The notes under the pieces are model-generated. The model did no database searches. It was given only the letters and a program-made list of their open reading frames with translations, and was not told where the DNA came from. From JANXLO01 sp043762265 (GTDB lineage: Bacteria > Armatimonadota > Chthonomonadetes > Chthonomonadales > Chthonomonadaceae), in NCBI GenBank assembly GCA_043762265.1, contig JAYUMV010000319.1, positions 1-37,156 of the forward strand: a DNA stretch of 37,156 nt, in the 5' to 3' direction. The translations under genes were made by a program, and so were the position numbers. Shown piece by piece: positions 8,468 to 16,464 of this stretch. The first letter of the stretch is position 1. Each line of letters opens with the position of its first letter.

Positions 8468-8698
8468 CCTAACCCCCGTCCCCTTCCCTGATACGTTCGC
8501 TTCGCTCACAGGGAAGGGGTGCCCGCCGTTTGAACGACCGAACAGCATTCCACTTTGCTTTCAATCCATAGGTAGGTGCCGCCGTGCACAACACGCGTGT
8601 GGGTCTGCACTGAGTAATAGGCGATGTGTTGGTACGTGTTGAGGCACCCCTTCCCTGTGAGCGTAGCGAACGAAGTAGGGAAGGGGACGGGGGTTAGG
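8468..8698. repeat. Long inverted repeat with nested palindromes (possible MITE or REP-like element)
   Basis: Arms at 8468-8523 and 8643-8698 are inverted copies, 56 bp each with 52 matches, separated by 119 bp. Each arm is itself a hairpin: CCCCTTCCCT near one end and AGGGAAGGGG near the other, around a GTTCGCT-type loop region. The element begins 4 nt after the FKBP stop and ends exactly before the stop codon of the convergent gene at 8699. It can serve as a bidirectional terminator. The near-identity of the arms suggests a mobile repeat rather than chance. No ORF or transposase lies inside; the 119-bp centre shows nothing recognisable. Confidence 0.8.
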
Positions 8699-9133
8699 TT
8701 AGCGTCCCTGGGGAGGGTTCTGGAGGACGGAGATCGGGTAGGTGATGAGCAGGGTATTGTCGCAGTAGAGTGCGGCGGTATAGACGCCGAACTTGTTGAA
8801 CGGGACGGCGCGCAGGTTCAATCCGATTTGAAGGGTCGCGAAGCCAGAGAGTTCGAGGCCGGACTTTACAGAGGCCCAGTCCGTTGGAAGGGGCGGCGAG
8901 AAGAAGATCTGTTCGCCATCCGGCCCGTGGAAGCGAAATGTCAGCTCCCGAGACTTGGCCGACTGCACCCGCAGCCCGACCGCGACCGCGAGGTTGGCCT
9001 GCATCGGTGTCTGGTCCGTCATCAGGGCCGAATAGATGCCGATCAGCGACTGTTTGCTGGTCTGCGCCTCCGTAATCACCTGATCACAGATGACAAAATA
9101 GTTCACAACGACTTCATCACTCTCTTGCCGCAT
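8699..9133 (-). CDS. DUF6941-like conserved protein
   Basis: A 144-residue soluble protein. The ATG at 9133 has AGGAG 4 nt upstream and starts the conserved region; longer in-frame starts up to 9247 would read through the likely promoter. The sequence resembles the DUF6941 family as I remember it: VVVNYFVICDQVITEAQTSK, QSLIGIYSALMTDQTPMQ, ANLAVAVGLRVQ, RFHGPDGEQIF, and an ending like GVYTAALYCDNTLLITYPI. The pattern suggests a compact all-beta domain. Members are of unknown function. It is convergent with the FKBP gene across the inverted repeat and divergent from the FHA operon, so it is transcribed alone. I infer nothing about its role. Confidence 0.7.
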   Translation of the reverse strand: MRQESDEVVVNYFVICDQVITEAQTSKQSLIGIYSALMTDQTPMQANLAVAVGLRVQSAKSRELTFRFHGPDGEQIFFSPPLPTDWASVKSGLELSGFATLQIGLNLRAVPFNKFGVYTAALYCDNTLLITYPISVLQNPPQGR

Positions 9134-9252
9134 CGCTCTCTCCTGTTCCCTAAAAAACGTTAGGTGGTATTCCCCCGCTAGATTGTGCGTCCTACCCCCG
9201 TTCTCCTGCACGAAAAATCGTTTTGACCGGCGGGCACCTTCGTGCAACCGGA

Positions 9253-9281
9253 TTGACGGAACATGCGTCTTAGACTATAAT
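9253..9281 (+). promoter_or_regulatory. Sigma70-type promoter of the FHA/PP2C/kinase operon
   Basis: TTGACG (9253-9258) and a perfect TATAAT (9276-9281) are separated by 17 bp. The predicted start near 9288 leaves an untranslated leader of about 105 nt before the FHA gene at 9393. No comparable promoter was seen before the downstream genes up to 14408. Confidence 0.75.
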
Positions 9282-9392
9282 GAAGGTGCGTAACCCCGCA
9301 AAGTACGCTGGATCTTAAAGCGAGACGGCGGGAGACGCCCCTTCGAGACGCTTCCGACCCCTTCAACAATGCAGGGCGGACAGGACGGGGCA

Positions 9393-10682
9393 ATGGACTT
9401 ATTCGAAAAGATCAATCGGTCGTTTGGTTCCTGGTACGAAGGACTTTTTGGGGGTGGCGACGATGTGCGCCCGAAAGATATTCTGCGGCGCATCATCGCT
9501 GCGATGGAAGATCACCGCAAAGAGGGGTTCGACAATCGCGTCTATGTGCCGAACCAATATGTGCTGGAGATCAACGTCCACGATGAGGAAGAGAAACAGT
9601 ATCTGCTCTCCTTCCTGGATCGGGACGAACTGGAGGTAGCGCTGCGCCGCTACTGCCAGCAGAACCACTACCATATTCGCGGTACGCTCGATTTCACCAT
9701 CAAAGAGGTCGAGGATCTCGAAGCTGAGAACAACGGCAAACGCGAAAAAGTGCGGGTGCGTTGCCGCTACGACGCCAAAGTGACCGCGCCGGATCTGAAA
9801 CCGGAGTTTACGTTGCCGCAGGGCAATAACGTGCCGGGGGGCATTGCCGCTCCGCCTTCCGTGCCTTACGAGGAGCGCACGGTCGCCAGTACCTGGGGCG
9901 ACCAGGATCTGGAGGAGGGCACCGTGCCCTCCGTCGCCTCTGCCGCCCTGATCGTCTACGCTCCGGATCGCCCTCCGCATCGGTTCGCCATTGCACGCGG
10001 GGCCATCAGTATCGGGCGTTCGCCGCGCGTGGGAAACGATCTGGTGATTGAAAGCGACGGCCAGTTGTCCAAGCGCCATGCCCGCATCGAGATGGACGCC
10101 GAGGGTCGCTTTACGCTCTACGATCTCGGCAGCACCAATGGGACCAAGGTCAACGGCAGGCGAGTGGACAACCGCATCCTGCACGACAACGACGAGATCA
10201 CGCTCGGCGCGACACGCATCACGTTTCAGCAGCAGGGCCGGACCGAAATCCTGGACCGTGAACCTGTCTTGACCGGCAGCGCAAACGGCACGCGCCCTCA
10301 GGGAACGTACGGCGGTGCGGCTGCCATGCGCTCCGACGACGGAATGGGAAGCTCTTCCCCGCCCTCGCGCCTCCTGCGCCCGCATACGGCCCGCCTGATC
10401 ATCATGGAAGGCGAACAGGATGTGGACGAGGTGATGCTGGGCTCGGAGACGCTTATCGGACGCGGCGTGACCAACGATGTCGTGCTGCCGGATCGCTCTA
10501 TCGCAACTCGGCATGCGCGTCTGCTGAACGATGGCGACGGGTACACCCTGGAGTGCCTGAGCGACAGCGCACTCACCGCGCTGAACGGCATACGCCTGCC
10601 CGCCCATAAGACAGCCGCGCTGAAAGATGGCGACCATATCGGCCTGGGCGATCTGGTGTTGCGCTTCGTCGGCGGAAACTGA
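9393..10682 (+). CDS. FhaA-like protein: N-terminal DUF3662-type domain plus two FHA domains
   Basis: A 429-residue cytoplasmic phosphothreonine-reading adaptor. Residues 1-130 match the DUF3662/FhaA N-terminal domain (MDLFEKINRSFGSWYEGLFG; RRYCQQNHYHIRGTLDFTI). FHA domain 1 spans about 185-280 with SIGRSPRVGNDLVI, SKRHARIEMD and STNGTKVNGRRV. FHA domain 2 spans about 335-429 with LIGRGVTNDVVLPD, ATRHARLL and ALNGIRLP. Both keep the Gly-Arg, Ser/Thr-x-Arg-His and Asn-Gly residues that bind pThr. Actinobacterial FhaA has one C-terminal FHA domain, so the tandem arrangement is a variant. The ATG at 9393 fits the domain start; 9369 lacks a ribosome site. It heads an operon with a PP2C phosphatase and a Ser/Thr kinase, so its ligands are probably phosphorylated by that kinase. 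Confidence 0.92.
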   Translation: MDLFEKINRSFGSWYEGLFGGGDDVRPKDILRRIIAAMEDHRKEGFDNRVYVPNQYVLEINVHDEEEKQYLLSFLDRDELEVALRRYCQQNHYHIRGTLDFTIKEVEDLEAENNGKREKVRVRCRYDAKVTAPDLKPEFTLPQGNNVPGGIAAPPSVPYEERTVASTWGDQDLEEGTVPSVASAALIVYAPDRPPHRFAIARGAISIGRSPRVGNDLVIESDGQLSKRHARIEMDAEGRFTLYDLGSTNGTKVNGRRVDNRILHDNDEITLGATRITFQQQGRTEILDREPVLTGSANGTRPQGTYGGAAAMRSDDGMGSSSPPSRLLRPHTARLIIMEGEQDVDEVMLGSETLIGRGVTNDVVLPDRSIATRHARLLNDGDGYTLECLSDSALTALNGIRLPAHKTAALKDGDHIGLGDLVLRFVGGN

Positions 10683-10754
10683 TCTCCGCAGAGTTCGATG
10701 TGCAAAGGTATGGGGAATGATGAACGCGCCGGTCGTTTCTAGGAAGGGTGGGGC

Positions 10755-10853
10755 ATGAACTGGATTTTCTCGCTGCTGCGTATCGCCCTTCCGGTCGGGT
10801 TCGGGCTGTTTCTGCTGGTTCTGTTTCAGATGCTGCGACGTGAGCGCGAGTAG
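10755..10853 (+). CDS. Small single-pass membrane protein, 32 residues
   Basis: An ATG at 10755 opens 32 codons ending at the TAG at 10853. The product reads MNWIFSLLRIALPVGFGL, then a run of Leu/Val/Phe residues, then a basic-acidic tail RRERE. That is one transmembrane helix with a charged C-terminal end likely to stay in the cytoplasm. A purine-rich GGAAGGGTGGGG precedes the start. It sits 72 nt after the FHA gene and 46 nt before the PP2C start, on the same strand. Small membrane peptides often modulate neighbouring membrane kinases or phosphatases; here that is inference. The amphipathic-plus-helix pattern and its position argue for a real gene. It is short enough that chance cannot be excluded. 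Confidence 0.55.
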   Translation: MNWIFSLLRIALPVGFGLFLLVLFQMLRRERE

Positions 10854-10860
10854 GGAGTAT

Positions 10861-10877
10861 GGGGGCGCACCGCCCCC
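10861..10877 (+). other. GC hairpin just before the PP2C gene
   Basis: GGGGGCG and CGCCCCC form a perfect 7-bp stem with a 3-nt loop between the small membrane gene and the PP2C ribosome site (10888-10896). It supports starting the PP2C gene at 10900 rather than at the GTG at 10840. It may pause transcription or set relative expression; it has no T tract. Confidence 0.4.
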
Positions 10878-10899
10878 GATCCCCTTTGGAAGAAGGCAC

Positions 10900-12459
10900 T
10901 TGACTCTTACAATCGGATTCAAAACGCACGTGGGAATCGTGCGCAACAGCAATCAGGACAGTTATGCAGTGCTGCGGCGTGGCGACCTGTCCAACCGACT
11001 GGACGCCTTGCTGGTTCTGGCGGACGGCATGGGCGGGACGGGAGGGGGCGACATCGCGTCTCGCATCGTCGCGCAGACGGTGCCGGACACGATTCTGGAG
11101 TTCCTCTACGACCGCACCAGCGGGAGCGGCAGCCCAGATGTCGAGCAGATGCTGCGGGAGACCTTTACACGTGCCAACCACAAGGTCTGGACGACGCGCA
11201 AGTTCGAGCGGCCCGAACTGAAGCAGATGGGCACCACCTGTGTCACCGCCGTCGTCAATGATGATGTCCTGACCGTTGCAAACCTGGGAGATAGTCGGGC
11301 CTACCTATTGCGCAATGGAAAATTGAGCCAACTCACGGACGATCACTCCGAGGTATGGCAAGAAGTCACTGCCGGCCGCATGACCCGTGAAGAGGCACAG
11401 AATAGCCGGTTTCGTAACCGGATCACCCGCGCCATCGGCCTTGGTCCGGAAGTAAATACCGATGTTTTCCGGGTTCCTCTGTTAGACGGCGATACCGTAC
11501 TGCTCTGCTCCGACGGCCTCAATGCAGAGGTACGGGATTCGGAGATCGCGCAGATCATGGCCGTTCATGCCGACATTCAAGAGGTCTGTGATCGCCTTGT
11601 CGAGACCGCATTGGAACATGGCGGACATGACAACGTCACGGTGGTCGCGGTGCGTTATGGGAATTTCTTGCCGACCACCCTTCCGGTGACCACGGACGAA
11701 GACGATACCGATCCCGACCAGGCGTGGCGACAGCAGATACGCCGCCCGCTTCCCGACGAGGACGACGACTTCGAAGACGAGACGCCGAATGCGCCACCCC
11801 GGCGTTCGGAACCGCGTCCGGCACGCCCGACGCCGGAGCCGATGTCGCATCGCTCCCGGCGACAGACCAATAATACGAATGGCATGCTGGTCGGGCTCCT
11901 TTTGCTTCTGACCGCAGTGGCGGCGGCAGAAGGCTATCTGCTCTACCAGAACAGCCTTGTCAAGCCGAAAAGCGGCTCGGATACGCCTGTGGTGACGGCA
12001 AAACCGGTCTACGATCTGCACAACTATGGAAACCCAAAACTGCTGACTTCCAAAGAGGTCCAGGACAACTGCCTCCTGCTCGATGATCTGGGCAATCCCA
12101 TCGTGGCCTCTCGCAGCGGCAATCTGATCCGTGTCCAACTCAATGGCAACGCAGATCTGCTGGGAGGCACCTTCCCCAGTCTGCCGCCGACCCTGGACAC
12201 TCACGAGTTGGGCTTTGGACCCCCGAAGGCTGACTTCGCGCTCGATCCCAACGGCAACCTGTTCTCGATCGATCCGGAGACGAAGAGCATCCGTATCTAT
12301 AGCAAGAGCGGCACCCGCGTGGGAGACAATATCGGGCGAGGGCGCATGACGTCGCCTGTCCGAATCGCGGTCAATGCGGCGGATATCATCTTCGTCATCG
12401 ACAACCACAAACTCTACCGCATCGATCTCGAACCCGGCGCGGGACCTACAAGGCATTAG
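10900..12459 (+). CDS. PP2C-type Ser/Thr phosphatase with membrane anchor and extracytoplasmic propeller-like domain
   Basis: A 519-residue metal-dependent phosphatase that should reverse the neighbouring kinase. The TTG at 10900 has GGAAGAAGG just upstream and begins exactly where PP2C domains start. Cytoplasmic catalytic domain, about 1-250: RNSNQDSY, LADGMGGTGGGD, LGDSRAYLLRNGKL, LCSDGL and GGHDNVT, with all metal-binding Asp residues present. An acidic/Pro-rich linker (about 255-325) and one membrane helix near 330-350 (GMLVGLLLLLTAVAAAEGYL) follow. The last 160 residues lie outside and show NHL/beta-propeller-like units (LLDDLGNPIVASRSGNLIRV, FALDPNGNLFSIDPETKSI). Usually the kinase, not the phosphatase, carries the sensor, so this layout is unusual. 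The enzyme call is secure; the propeller is inferred from repeats. Confidence 0.9.
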   Translation: MTLTIGFKTHVGIVRNSNQDSYAVLRRGDLSNRLDALLVLADGMGGTGGGDIASRIVAQTVPDTILEFLYDRTSGSGSPDVEQMLRETFTRANHKVWTTRKFERPELKQMGTTCVTAVVNDDVLTVANLGDSRAYLLRNGKLSQLTDDHSEVWQEVTAGRMTREEAQNSRFRNRITRAIGLGPEVNTDVFRVPLLDGDTVLLCSDGLNAEVRDSEIAQIMAVHADIQEVCDRLVETALEHGGHDNVTVVAVRYGNFLPTTLPVTTDEDDTDPDQAWRQQIRRPLPDEDDDFEDETPNAPPRRSEPRPARPTPEPMSHRSRRQTNNTNGMLVGLLLLLTAVAAAEGYLLYQNSLVKPKSGSDTPVVTAKPVYDLHNYGNPKLLTSKEVQDNCLLLDDLGNPIVASRSGNLIRVQLNGNADLLGGTFPSLPPTLDTHELGFGPPKADFALDPNGNLFSIDPETKSIRIYSKSGTRVGDNIGRGRMTSPVRIAVNAADIIFVIDNHKLYRIDLEPGAGPTRH

Positions 12460-12470
12460 CTGAGAAATTC

Positions 12471-14408
12471 ATGGCACTGGGAATGCTCGGAAAATATGAG
12501 CGACTGGATGTGCTGGGCCACGGGGTCTCGGGCATTGTCTATCTCGCCAAAGACACCCTCCTGAACAAACAGGTCGCCCTCAAAGAGGTGGACGTGCAGG
12601 CGGGCGACTTACGCCGGTTTTTGGAAGAGGCGCGGGTCATGGATCGTCTGCGCCATCCCAATATCGTGCGTGTCAACGGGGTGGACCGTATCGACGGCAA
12701 AGTCGTCATCGATATGGAGTATGTGCGCGGCAAAAACCTCCAGGATCTGCTGCGTTCCGAAGGCGTCCTGCCGCTCGACCGCGCGCTAGACATCATCGCA
12801 CAGGTGCTCGACGCCCTCGACTATGCACACCGGATGCAGACCGTACACCGCGACATTAAACCCGCCAATATTCTGGTCGGTCGCGACGGCGAGATTAAAC
12901 TCGTCGATTTCGGGCTGGCAGAGATCCTGGCGACCAACGCTTACGCGGGAGGAGCAGGCACCTACGCCTATATGGCTCCGGAAGACTTCGCAGAAGACGA
13001 CCGATCCGATAGCCAGTCCGACATCTGGGCCGTCGGCGTCACCCTTTATGAGATGGTCGCGGGGCAGCGCCCGTTCCAGGTAGCGAAGGTGAAAGATCCG
13101 TTCTCCTGGAAACGCGTGCTGGAGAGCCAGCTTCCGACCCCGATTACCGACTATCTGCCCGAGGCTCCGCCCGGACTGCGCGCCATTCTCGATCGCGCTC
13201 TCGAAAGAGACAAAACCCGCCGCTACCGCACTGCCGGAGATTTCCGCGACGATGTCCTGCGACTGCGGGAAGGTCAGAGCCTGACCTCTACCACGCTGAA
13301 CCTGCAGAAGGAGATCGCCGCGCGCCGCGTCGCGGACTACGATCTCAGCGCGCGCAATCACGCGCCGCGTATTCCCGACTACGATCTGACCGACAGCATG
13401 AAACGCGCTGCAGAGGCGGGATACGGCCTGACCGACAAGGGGCCAACGCCGACGGTAGAGCTTACCGCTCCCCTGTTCCCTGCCCCACGCCGCCCCTTGC
13501 CGGAGTGGGCGCGCCCGGAAAATGTGGAGCCTGCGCTGCTCACGACAACGTGGGAAGGGCCGGGAACGGTGGTTGCGGAAGTGATGCCGACCCAGGCGCT
13601 GGTCGCCCCCGTGAAACGCTCCCGCCTGGGACTGTTTCGCCCCAAAGACGCCAGCCTGCTGGTAGATCCGCAAAGCGTCGATTTTGGACAGGTCTACAAA
13701 GGCGAGATACGCACCGTCAAGATACAGGCCCGCGTGGTGGGCCTCCAAACTGGTGTGGAGGGCCGCGTGCTCTCGACGCCCGGCTGGCTAACAGTACATC
13801 CCACGGCGTTCGACCGGAATCGACAGACGATCACACTGACTGCCCATTCAGGGCGGGCTTGGGAGACAGGCGAATTCAACGAGACCGTGCGTGTGGAATC
13901 GGCCGCTGGCGTCGTGGATATTCCCGTACGACTGGTGGTTTTGCGCTCCAGACCGGCCTTCCGACAGATCGCAAAATGGTATGTGCCCTGCTTCCTGACC
14001 ACGCTCCTGCCGGTGTTGGCGGTGGCTTTCGGCAATAGCGGCGCTTCCCAGGCGGAGGCTGCACAAGCCATGACCAGTCTGATCCCCTCCGCCTCGCTCT
14101 CGACGGGCCTGTTGGCGACGATGCTGCTTCTGATCGGAGTCGCCGCCAACGTGGGGATCGCCGAGCGCCTGGCCTGCGGCCTTATCATGGCGGTAATGTG
14201 CTTTGTATTGGGAGTTTCGGCGCAGGTGGGCGCCCACAGCAGTCTCGCCCGAGAAGCTTTGACTCACGCGCTACCCATGGGAGCGTTGATCGCGGCGCCG
14301 CTCTTGCTGCAACTGTTTACGGTGCGCCGCTGGAAGTTCTGGGGGGCGGTGGTGGTGGGGCTTGGACTGGTCACCGGAGGCGTGCTGCTGCACGTTCTCA
14401 CCCGCTGA
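12471..14408 (+). CDS. Membrane Ser/Thr protein kinase with Ig/ASH-like domain and C-terminal membrane helices
   Basis: A 645-residue Hanks-type kinase. Catalytic domain about 8-270: Gly loop LGHGVSGIVYLAKD, Lys38 in VALKEV, catalytic HRDIKPAN (Asp128), DFGLAE (Asp146) and APE at 169-171. All key residues are present, so it should be active. A linker (about 285-360) has three loose repeats DYDLSARN, DYDLTDSM and GYGLTDKG with possible autophosphorylation Ser/Thr. Residues about 390-490 resemble an Ig-like or ASPM/SPD-2/Hydin-type domain (LLVDPQSVDFGQVYKGEIRT). The end has about four to five membrane helices, starting near 505 (WYVPCFLTTLLPVLAVAFGN). There are no PASTA repeats. It starts 11 nt after the PP2C gene, so the two are co-transcribed. 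The start ATG at 12471 has a weak ribosome site, and 12483 is an alternative. Confidence 0.93.
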   Translation: MALGMLGKYERLDVLGHGVSGIVYLAKDTLLNKQVALKEVDVQAGDLRRFLEEARVMDRLRHPNIVRVNGVDRIDGKVVIDMEYVRGKNLQDLLRSEGVLPLDRALDIIAQVLDALDYAHRMQTVHRDIKPANILVGRDGEIKLVDFGLAEILATNAYAGGAGTYAYMAPEDFAEDDRSDSQSDIWAVGVTLYEMVAGQRPFQVAKVKDPFSWKRVLESQLPTPITDYLPEAPPGLRAILDRALERDKTRRYRTAGDFRDDVLRLREGQSLTSTTLNLQKEIAARRVADYDLSARNHAPRIPDYDLTDSMKRAAEAGYGLTDKGPTPTVELTAPLFPAPRRPLPEWARPENVEPALLTTTWEGPGTVVAEVMPTQALVAPVKRSRLGLFRPKDASLLVDPQSVDFGQVYKGEIRTVKIQARVVGLQTGVEGRVLSTPGWLTVHPTAFDRNRQTITLTAHSGRAWETGEFNETVRVESAAGVVDIPVRLVVLRSRPAFRQIAKWYVPCFLTTLLPVLAVAFGNSGASQAEAAQAMTSLIPSASLSTGLLATMLLLIGVAANVGIAERLACGLIMAVMCFVLGVSAQVGAHSSLAREALTHALPMGALIAAPLLLQLFTVRRWKFWGAVVVGLGLVTGGVLLHVLTR

Positions 14409-14452
14409 TTCGCGCCCGGAGATCCGGGGTGCAAGCGGGCCGACACCTGCCA

Positions 14453-14482
14453 TTGACAAGGCCTTGACCCACGTGTTATACT
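14453..14482 (+). promoter_or_regulatory. Sigma70-type promoter of the HEAT-repeat gene
   Basis: A perfect TTGACA (14453-14458) and TATACT (14477-14482) are 18 bp apart. The start site near 14489 gives a leader of about 100 nt. A GC-rich palindrome at 14415-14428 lies between the kinase stop and this promoter and may end the upstream operon. Confidence 0.75.
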
Positions 14483-14591
14483 GCCAATAGTGGCTGTCGT
14501 TGATAGCTGTCGCCTCTCCTGCACTCAATTCGAGATCCTGTCGTCTCCTGTCTGACCGTCATATTACGCTCTTTCGCGGTGGAGTCTGTCT

Positions 14592-16196
14592 TTGAAGAGA
14601 TACCTGAACTATCTGATTTTCGCGGTCGTCGTACTGCTTGTCGTAGGGATCGCGGTTAATCACAGCCGCTATGTGCACTCTCTCGTCGAGGGGATGGGCA
14701 GTGCGGACAGTGCGACGCGCAGCCACGCAGCCCTGGAGTTGATCAAGACCGAGCAGTTTTCGGACTCGATCACCGGAGAGGATGCACAAGTCCGGGAGCA
14801 TGCCGTGAATGCGGTGCTCTCCCTGGCGAACGATACCAGTGTGGTGATGGGGACCGAGAAGGATGCGCCGGACTATCGCGCGCAGGCCGTCAAACAGGGC
14901 ATCAATCTGTTGAAAGACATCGATAAGAAGGTGCGCGCAGCAGCGGTAGTAGCTTTGAAAAAGATAGACTATAGCAGCGAGGGCAACCTCACGGCCTTGA
15001 TCGGCGGCGTGGGCGATGGCGATGCCAATGTGCGCAAAGGCGTGGCGCATGTGCTGACCGACCCGGACGGCATCGGCCCGAAAAAAGCGGTCGTCGATGC
15101 GCTCGTCGCGAAGATGAAGGCGGACGGCGGCACGCGCGGTCCCGGTGGCGATGTGTTGAGCAGTGCGCGCTTTCTCAAAGAGGGCGCTGCCGACATCGCG
15201 GTGCCGCAACTGCTGACCATCCTTACCGAGAAAGATCCGAAGGATGCCACTAAGTTTAAGAACGATGTGGACGCGCGCAGCGGCGCGGCGGAGGCTCTTG
15301 GCAAGATCGGTGACGTCCGTGCCGTACAGCCTTTGATCGACACATTGAAGACGGATACCCCCACGGTACAGCGTGTTGCGATCGGCGCTATCGCCCTGAT
15401 CGCCGCGCCTTCTGGGGAAGCCGCTCTGATGCAGGCGATCAAAGATAAAAACGCCGATGCGGAGGCTCGCTTGCAGGCGGCGTCCGGCCTGGGCAAGATC
15501 GCTTCCCCGGCAGCCGTAGAGACCCTTGTCACCTCCCTGAACGATCCCGACCTGAAGATGCGCTCGGCAGCCGTCGCCGCGCTCGCCCATGCCGGTCGTC
15601 CTACCCTGAACGGTCCGACGCAGCCGCAGGCGCTCCAGGCACTGATCGCTGCACTTTCCAACAGCAGCGACAACATCCGTACCGGCGCCGCCAACGCGCT
15701 CACTCGGGTCGCTGCCCCAGAAGCGGACACCGCCCTCATCGCCGCGCTCAAAAACGAAAACAACGACTCCGACCTGCGCGGAGCCGCCGCGACCGCCCTC
15801 GGCTTTCCCCACAATAGGGCCGCCGTTCCCAGCCTGATCGGCGCCTTAAGTGACAAAGACGGAGATGTGCGCGATGTCGCCCAAAGCGCCCTGGTACAGA
15901 TCGGCACGGAAGCGACCGATGCCCTTATCGCCGCCATGCAGGCCGGCAACACCGACGCCTTCTATGCCGCTCAGGCTATCGCCCAACAGGGCATGCCCGC
16001 TCTCGACGCGCTCAAGAAGCTCGCCGCCGATAACGCCCACCCGGTCGGTCAGCGCTGGGCCGCCGTCGCGCTCGGAGACATGGGCATCGCGGAAGCCGCC
16101 CGTCCCCTGCAAGACCTGGCCAAAAGCCCCGATCCCGATGTCGCCTACGTTGCCCAGGCCCAACTCGCCCGCCTCGGCCAGCCCCAGGTGCAATAA
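14592..16196 (+). CDS. Membrane-anchored HEAT-repeat protein
   Basis: A 534-residue protein with a single N-terminal membrane helix (YLIFAVVVLLVVGIAVNHS) that anchors it or serves as an uncleaved signal. The rest is a solenoid of HEAT or PBS-lyase-type repeats: VREHAVNAVLSLAND, VRAAAVVALKKI, RSGAAEALGKIGD, MRSAAVAALAHAG, LRGAAATALGFPHN, VRDVAQSALVQIG and WAAVALGDMGIAEAARPL, spaced roughly 30-40 residues apart. Such solenoids bind proteins and have no catalytic residues. The TTG at 14592 is chosen because GGTGGAG lies 7 nt upstream and it sits directly before the membrane helix. It has its own promoter and terminator, so it is a separate unit from the kinase operon, although proximity makes a link possible. 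The partner is unknown. Confidence 0.88.
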   Translation: MKRYLNYLIFAVVVLLVVGIAVNHSRYVHSLVEGMGSADSATRSHAALELIKTEQFSDSITGEDAQVREHAVNAVLSLANDTSVVMGTEKDAPDYRAQAVKQGINLLKDIDKKVRAAAVVALKKIDYSSEGNLTALIGGVGDGDANVRKGVAHVLTDPDGIGPKKAVVDALVAKMKADGGTRGPGGDVLSSARFLKEGAADIAVPQLLTILTEKDPKDATKFKNDVDARSGAAEALGKIGDVRAVQPLIDTLKTDTPTVQRVAIGAIALIAAPSGEAALMQAIKDKNADAEARLQAASGLGKIASPAAVETLVTSLNDPDLKMRSAAVAALAHAGRPTLNGPTQPQALQALIAALSNSSDNIRTGAANALTRVAAPEADTALIAALKNENNDSDLRGAAATALGFPHNRAAVPSLIGALSDKDGDVRDVAQSALVQIGTEATDALIAAMQAGNTDAFYAAQAIAQQGMPALDALKKLAADNAHPVGQRWAAVALGDMGIAEAARPLQDLAKSPDPDVAYVAQAQLARLGQPQVQ

Positions 16197-16241
16197 CCCA
16201 TCATTCGCGGTGGTGAACTACTGCCTCGATCCCACCTGACG

Positions 16242-16274
16242 GCCCCTCTTCCTTATCCAGTAAGAGGGGCTTTT
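16242..16274 (+). terminator. Rho-independent terminator of the HEAT gene
   Basis: GCCCCTCTT (16242-16250) pairs with AAGAGGGGC (16262-16270), followed by TTTT. It lies 46 nt after the stop codon. The 190 nt from here to the next gene holds nothing else I can name except a TATAAT at 16442-16447. Confidence 0.8.
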
Positions 16275-16441
16275 GCCTATGCTTTTGAGAATGGCGCTGC
16301 CACCAGGAACGACGACCGCCTATAAACAAGCGCCCCGCGTCACCATTGCCCTATTCTCGTCGCCGCCACATCCTGTCGATACGACTGGCATAGAAAATAT
16401 ATCCCAATCTGCGACACTTATTCATGCGCAAACCTGTCGTC

Positions 16442-16447
16442 TATAAT
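16442..16447 (+). promoter_or_regulatory. -10-like box before the HNH remnant
   Basis: A perfect TATAAT is present, with only a weak -35 (TTATTC, 18 bp upstream). A GAGGAG ribosome site follows at 16449-16454. This is consistent with a once-functional promoter for the HNH gene. Confidence 0.4.
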
Positions 16448-16464
16448 AGAGGAGAGTGTAAGCC

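Noticed and set aside
10840..10899. GTG at 10840 as start of the PP2C gene
   Set aside because: It has no ribosome site, overlaps the small membrane gene and would translate through a GC hairpin. TTG at 10900 has GGAAGAAGG and fits the domain start.
9399..10952. 517-codon open frame on the minus strand opposite the FHA gene
   Set aside because: It is antisense to a protein with clear FHA motifs. The frame is long because of GC-rich codon bias, and the product has no recognisable domain.
14559..15812. 417-codon minus-strand frame opposite the HEAT gene
   Set aside because: The plus strand has HEAT repeats, its own promoter and a terminator. The antisense frame lacks these.
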